This document shows, one piece after another, positions 62,161-64,000 of a stretch of 64,000 bases of DNA. The stretch's first letter is position 1, and every line of letters begins with the position of its first letter. The notes below the pieces were generated by a model that saw only the letters and a program-made list of their open reading frames with translations, searched no databases and was not told the DNA's origin. Origin of the DNA: Pseudomonas iridis (lineage in GTDB: Bacteria; Pseudomonadota; Gammaproteobacteria; Pseudomonadales; Pseudomonadaceae); the NCBI RefSeq assembly GCF_017980685.1, contig NZ_JACXXO010000005.1, forward strand, positions 1 to 64,000. The letters are read 5' to 3'. A program made the translations under genes and the position numbers.

Positions 62161-62183
62161 GGGGTGTCCGGGAAGGACATCCC
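62161..62183 (+). promoter_or_regulatory. Expression-platform hairpin after the riboswitch
   Basis: GGGGTGTCC, GGGAA loop, GGACATCCC (one G-T wobble). It follows the B12 box by 22 bases. No T-run follows, so control by translation or by Rho is more likely than by a classic terminator. The first coding ATG is about 110 bases further on. Confidence 0.45.
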
Positions 62184-62293
62184 TCTGCGCGCATCACGTG
62201 TTGATCGCCCTGGCACTGCTGATCCGGCAGCGTCGAGATGTGTTTCCAGAACCGCACCCTGGCTCCGTGTACGGTTCAAATGGAGATTGCATC

Positions 62294-63307
62294 ATGCTGT
62301 TGCCTCGTTTTGTCGCCCTCGTCGTTGGCCTGGGTGTTGGCGCCCTCGCCCATGCTGCACCGACGCAGTACCCCCTGACGATTGAAAACTGCGGCAGCAC
62401 GCTGACCTTCGCGCAGGCCCCTGCCCGTGCGGTGACCATCGGCCAGGCCGGCACGGAAATGCTTTTTGCGCTCGGGCTGGCTGACAAAATGGTCGGCACA
62501 TCGCTGTGGTTCAACGATGTGCTGGCGCAGTACAAGGCGCAAAACGACAGCATCGAGCGCTTGGCCGATAACGAACCGAGTTTCGAATCGGTGATCGCCA
62601 AGCGCCCGCAGTTGGTGGCTGTCGAACTGGAATGGATGGTCGGGCCACAAGGCGCGGTCGGCACCCGCGAACAGTTTCACGAACTGAAGATTCCGACGTA
62701 TCTGATGCCGTCTGACTGCGAGGCCAAGGACAATCTGGTCGGTTCCGACGGCACGCGTCTGGCGCCGTTTCGCATCGACAGCATCTATAAAAGCATCACC
62801 CAGTTCGGTGAGATTTTTGATGTCCAGACGCGTGCGCAGCAGCTGAACGCAGACCTTAAGGCAAGCCTGGCCAAGTCCATTGCCATGGCGAATGACAAGA
62901 ACCCGAAAGACATCAGCGCGTTGGTCTGGTTTTCCAGTGCCAGTCTGGATATCGACCCGTACGTCGCCGGGCACAAGGGCGTTCCAGACTTCATGCTCAA
63001 CACCCTGGGCGTGCGCAACGTCGTGGAGTCCGATGAGGAATGGCCAACCGTCGGCTGGGAAACCATCGCCAAAGCCAACCCGACGTTCCTGGTCATCGCA
63101 CGCATGGATCGCCGGCGCTTCCCGGCGGATGACTACCTGAAGAAGCTGGAATTTTTGCGCAACGATCCCGTGACCCGCAACATGGACGCGGTGAAAAACA
63201 ACCGCATCATTATTCTCGACGCCATGGCCATGCAGGCCAGCATGCGCACATTCGACGGTATCGCCGCACTGGCGAGCGCCATCAACGGATACGACCTGTC
63301 CAAATGA
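62294..63307 (+). CDS. BtuF-like ABC transporter substrate-binding protein
   Basis: 337 residues with a Sec signal peptide (MLLPRFVALVVGLGVGALAHA). Type III (metal/corrinoid) binding fold: RAVTIGQAGTEMLFALGLAD, PSFESVIAKRPQLVAVELEW, then the long backbone helix (about residues 165-200) and WFSSASLDIDPYVAGHKGVP-type C-lobe. Being behind a cobalamin riboswitch and before a FecCD permease, it is most likely a corrinoid-binding protein. The stop overlaps the permease ATG by ATGA. Confidence 0.9.
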   Translation: MLLPRFVALVVGLGVGALAHAAPTQYPLTIENCGSTLTFAQAPARAVTIGQAGTEMLFALGLADKMVGTSLWFNDVLAQYKAQNDSIERLADNEPSFESVIAKRPQLVAVELEWMVGPQGAVGTREQFHELKIPTYLMPSDCEAKDNLVGSDGTRLAPFRIDSIYKSITQFGEIFDVQTRAQQLNADLKASLAKSIAMANDKNPKDISALVWFSSASLDIDPYVAGHKGVPDFMLNTLGVRNVVESDEEWPTVGWETIAKANPTFLVIARMDRRRFPADDYLKKLEFLRNDPVTRNMDAVKNNRIIILDAMAMQASMRTFDGIAALASAINGYDLSK

Positions 63308-64000
63308 CTGCGACGTTGATACGCACCTTGCTTGCACTGACGATCCTGCTTTTAGCGGTGATTGCGGGTGTGGCCATTGGTGAGACAACCATTGATCCCG
63401 TCGTGGTGTTTCAGGTGCTGGCCAACAAACTGTGGGCGGCCGGTTATGTGCTTGATCCGATCGACGAAGGCATTGTCTGGAACTATCGCCTGACTCGCGC
63501 GCTGGTGGCTGCCGCTTGCGGCGCAGGCCTGGCGACTTGCGGGGTGATTCTGCAATCGCTGCTGCGCAACCCGTTGGCCGATCCGTATCTGCTGGGCATT
63601 TCCGCTGGTGCTTCGACGGGCGCGGTGATGGTTGCGTTGCTCGGGTTCGGCGCGGGGGCGATTTCCATGTCAGTTGGTGCGTTCGGCGGCGCTGTTGTGG
63701 CATTCGCCGTGGTGGTTTTGCTCGGCCGCGCCGCGGGATCACCGGGTAATACCGGCCAGATCATTTTGGCGGGGATCGCCGGCTCGCAGCTGTTCAATGC
63801 GCTCACGGCATTTCTGATCACCAAGTCGGCCAGTTCCGAACAGGCACGCGGCATCATGTTCTGGATGCTCGGCAATCTCAGTGGCGTGCGCTGGCCATCG
63901 GTGTGGCTGGCGGTGCCGGTGGCTATCCTGGGGCTCGTTATGTGCCTGTGGCATCGGCGTGCGCTGGACGCGTTTACCTTCGGCGTCGATTCAGCGGCCT
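63304..64000 (+). CDS. FecCD/BtuC-family ABC permease, 3' end outside window
   Basis: The frame from ATG 63304 stays open to the window end (232 codons). FecCD family traits: signal-like first helix (LIRTLLALTILLLAVIAGVA), YRLTRALVAAACGAGLATCG, LQSLLRNPLADPYLLGISAG and PGNTGQIILAGIAGSQLFNA. It probably forms the membrane channel of a cobalamin importer with the preceding binding protein; the ATPase gene should follow downstream, outside the window. Confidence 0.93.
   Translation, partial: MTATLIRTLLALTILLLAVIAGVAIGETTIDPVVVFQVLANKLWAAGYVLDPIDEGIVWNYRLTRALVAAACGAGLATCGVILQSLLRNPLADPYLLGISAGASTGAVMVALLGFGAGAISMSVGAFGGAVVAFAVVVLLGRAAGSPGNTGQIILAGIAGSQLFNALTAFLITKSASSEQARGIMFWMLGNLSGVRWPSVWLAVPVAILGLVMCLWHRRALDAFTFGVDSAA

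Noticed and set aside
62276..63742. 488-codon minus-strand frame across the BtuF-like gene and permease
   Set aside because: Runs through two well-supported plus-strand genes and the end of the riboswitch leader; no motif.

Overview
The window looks like a Pseudomonas chromosome, most likely the fluorescens lineage. This is inferred from close matches to known families: a PpSB1-type short LOV protein, an MvaT-family remnant, a class II (degradative) HMG-CoA reductase that keeps Pseudomonas mevalonii catalytic residue numbering, a group II xylose isomerase with xylFGH, and the GTGGGAGCG-type REP hairpin. No integrase, tRNA, rRNA, complete insertion sequence or CRISPR array was seen.

Layout. 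0.2-1.9 kb: LysE exporter, monofunctional chorismate mutase and a RidA protein. 2.1-9.1 kb: a divergent MocR regulator and a five-gene operon (HMG-CoA reductase, HMG-CoA lyase, small membrane protein, TctA-like permease, secreted SMP-30 lactonase) that reads as mevalonate/mevalonolactone catabolism; a frameshifted MvaT-like remnant lies beside it. 9.1-10.9 kb: a graveyard of gene fragments (ABC ATPase, D-amino-acid-oxidase family, KfrA-like, VIT-like). 10.9-19.2 kb: ArsO-like monooxygenase, YeeE/YedE pair, a two-component system next to a D,D-carboxypeptidase, an orphan ModA-like binding protein and a PRISE-type reductase. 19.2-26.4 kb: a signalling cluster with a short LOV photoreceptor, a DUF2256 mini-gene, two double-domain KaiC-like ATPases, a receiver, a PAS-GGDEF protein, a soluble histidine kinase and a small unknown protein. 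26.8-37.5 kb: an ion and osmotic group (NhaA, cNMP/CBS/nucleotidyltransferase protein plus DEDDh exonuclease, MscS channel, BCCT transporter, TrkH, DUF2254). 37.7-45 kb: P-loop kinase and the xylose regulon xylR / xylA-xylF-REP-xylG-xylH without xylB. 45-52.4 kb: MFS transporter, class V aminotransferase, Tat-exported SMP-30 lactonase, purine-type deaminase and NCS2 permease divergent from a LysR regulator. 52.8-64 kb: secreted protein, TonB receptor with a Fur-like site, Npt-like transporter, DUF1206, RsbRD-type histidine kinase, OBAP/DUF1264 lipoprotein, ProC-like reductase, then a cobalamin riboswitch leading a BtuF-like binding protein and a FecCD permease cut by the window end.

By eye the first ~38 kb is more AT-rich and full of remnants, typical of accessory DNA, while the part after ~38.3 kb is GC-rich with core-like Pseudomonas codon use. 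The two most interesting systems are the KaiC/LOV signalling cluster (19.3-26.4 kb) and the mevalonate operon with its own transporter and putative periplasmic lactonase (2.1-9.1 kb).
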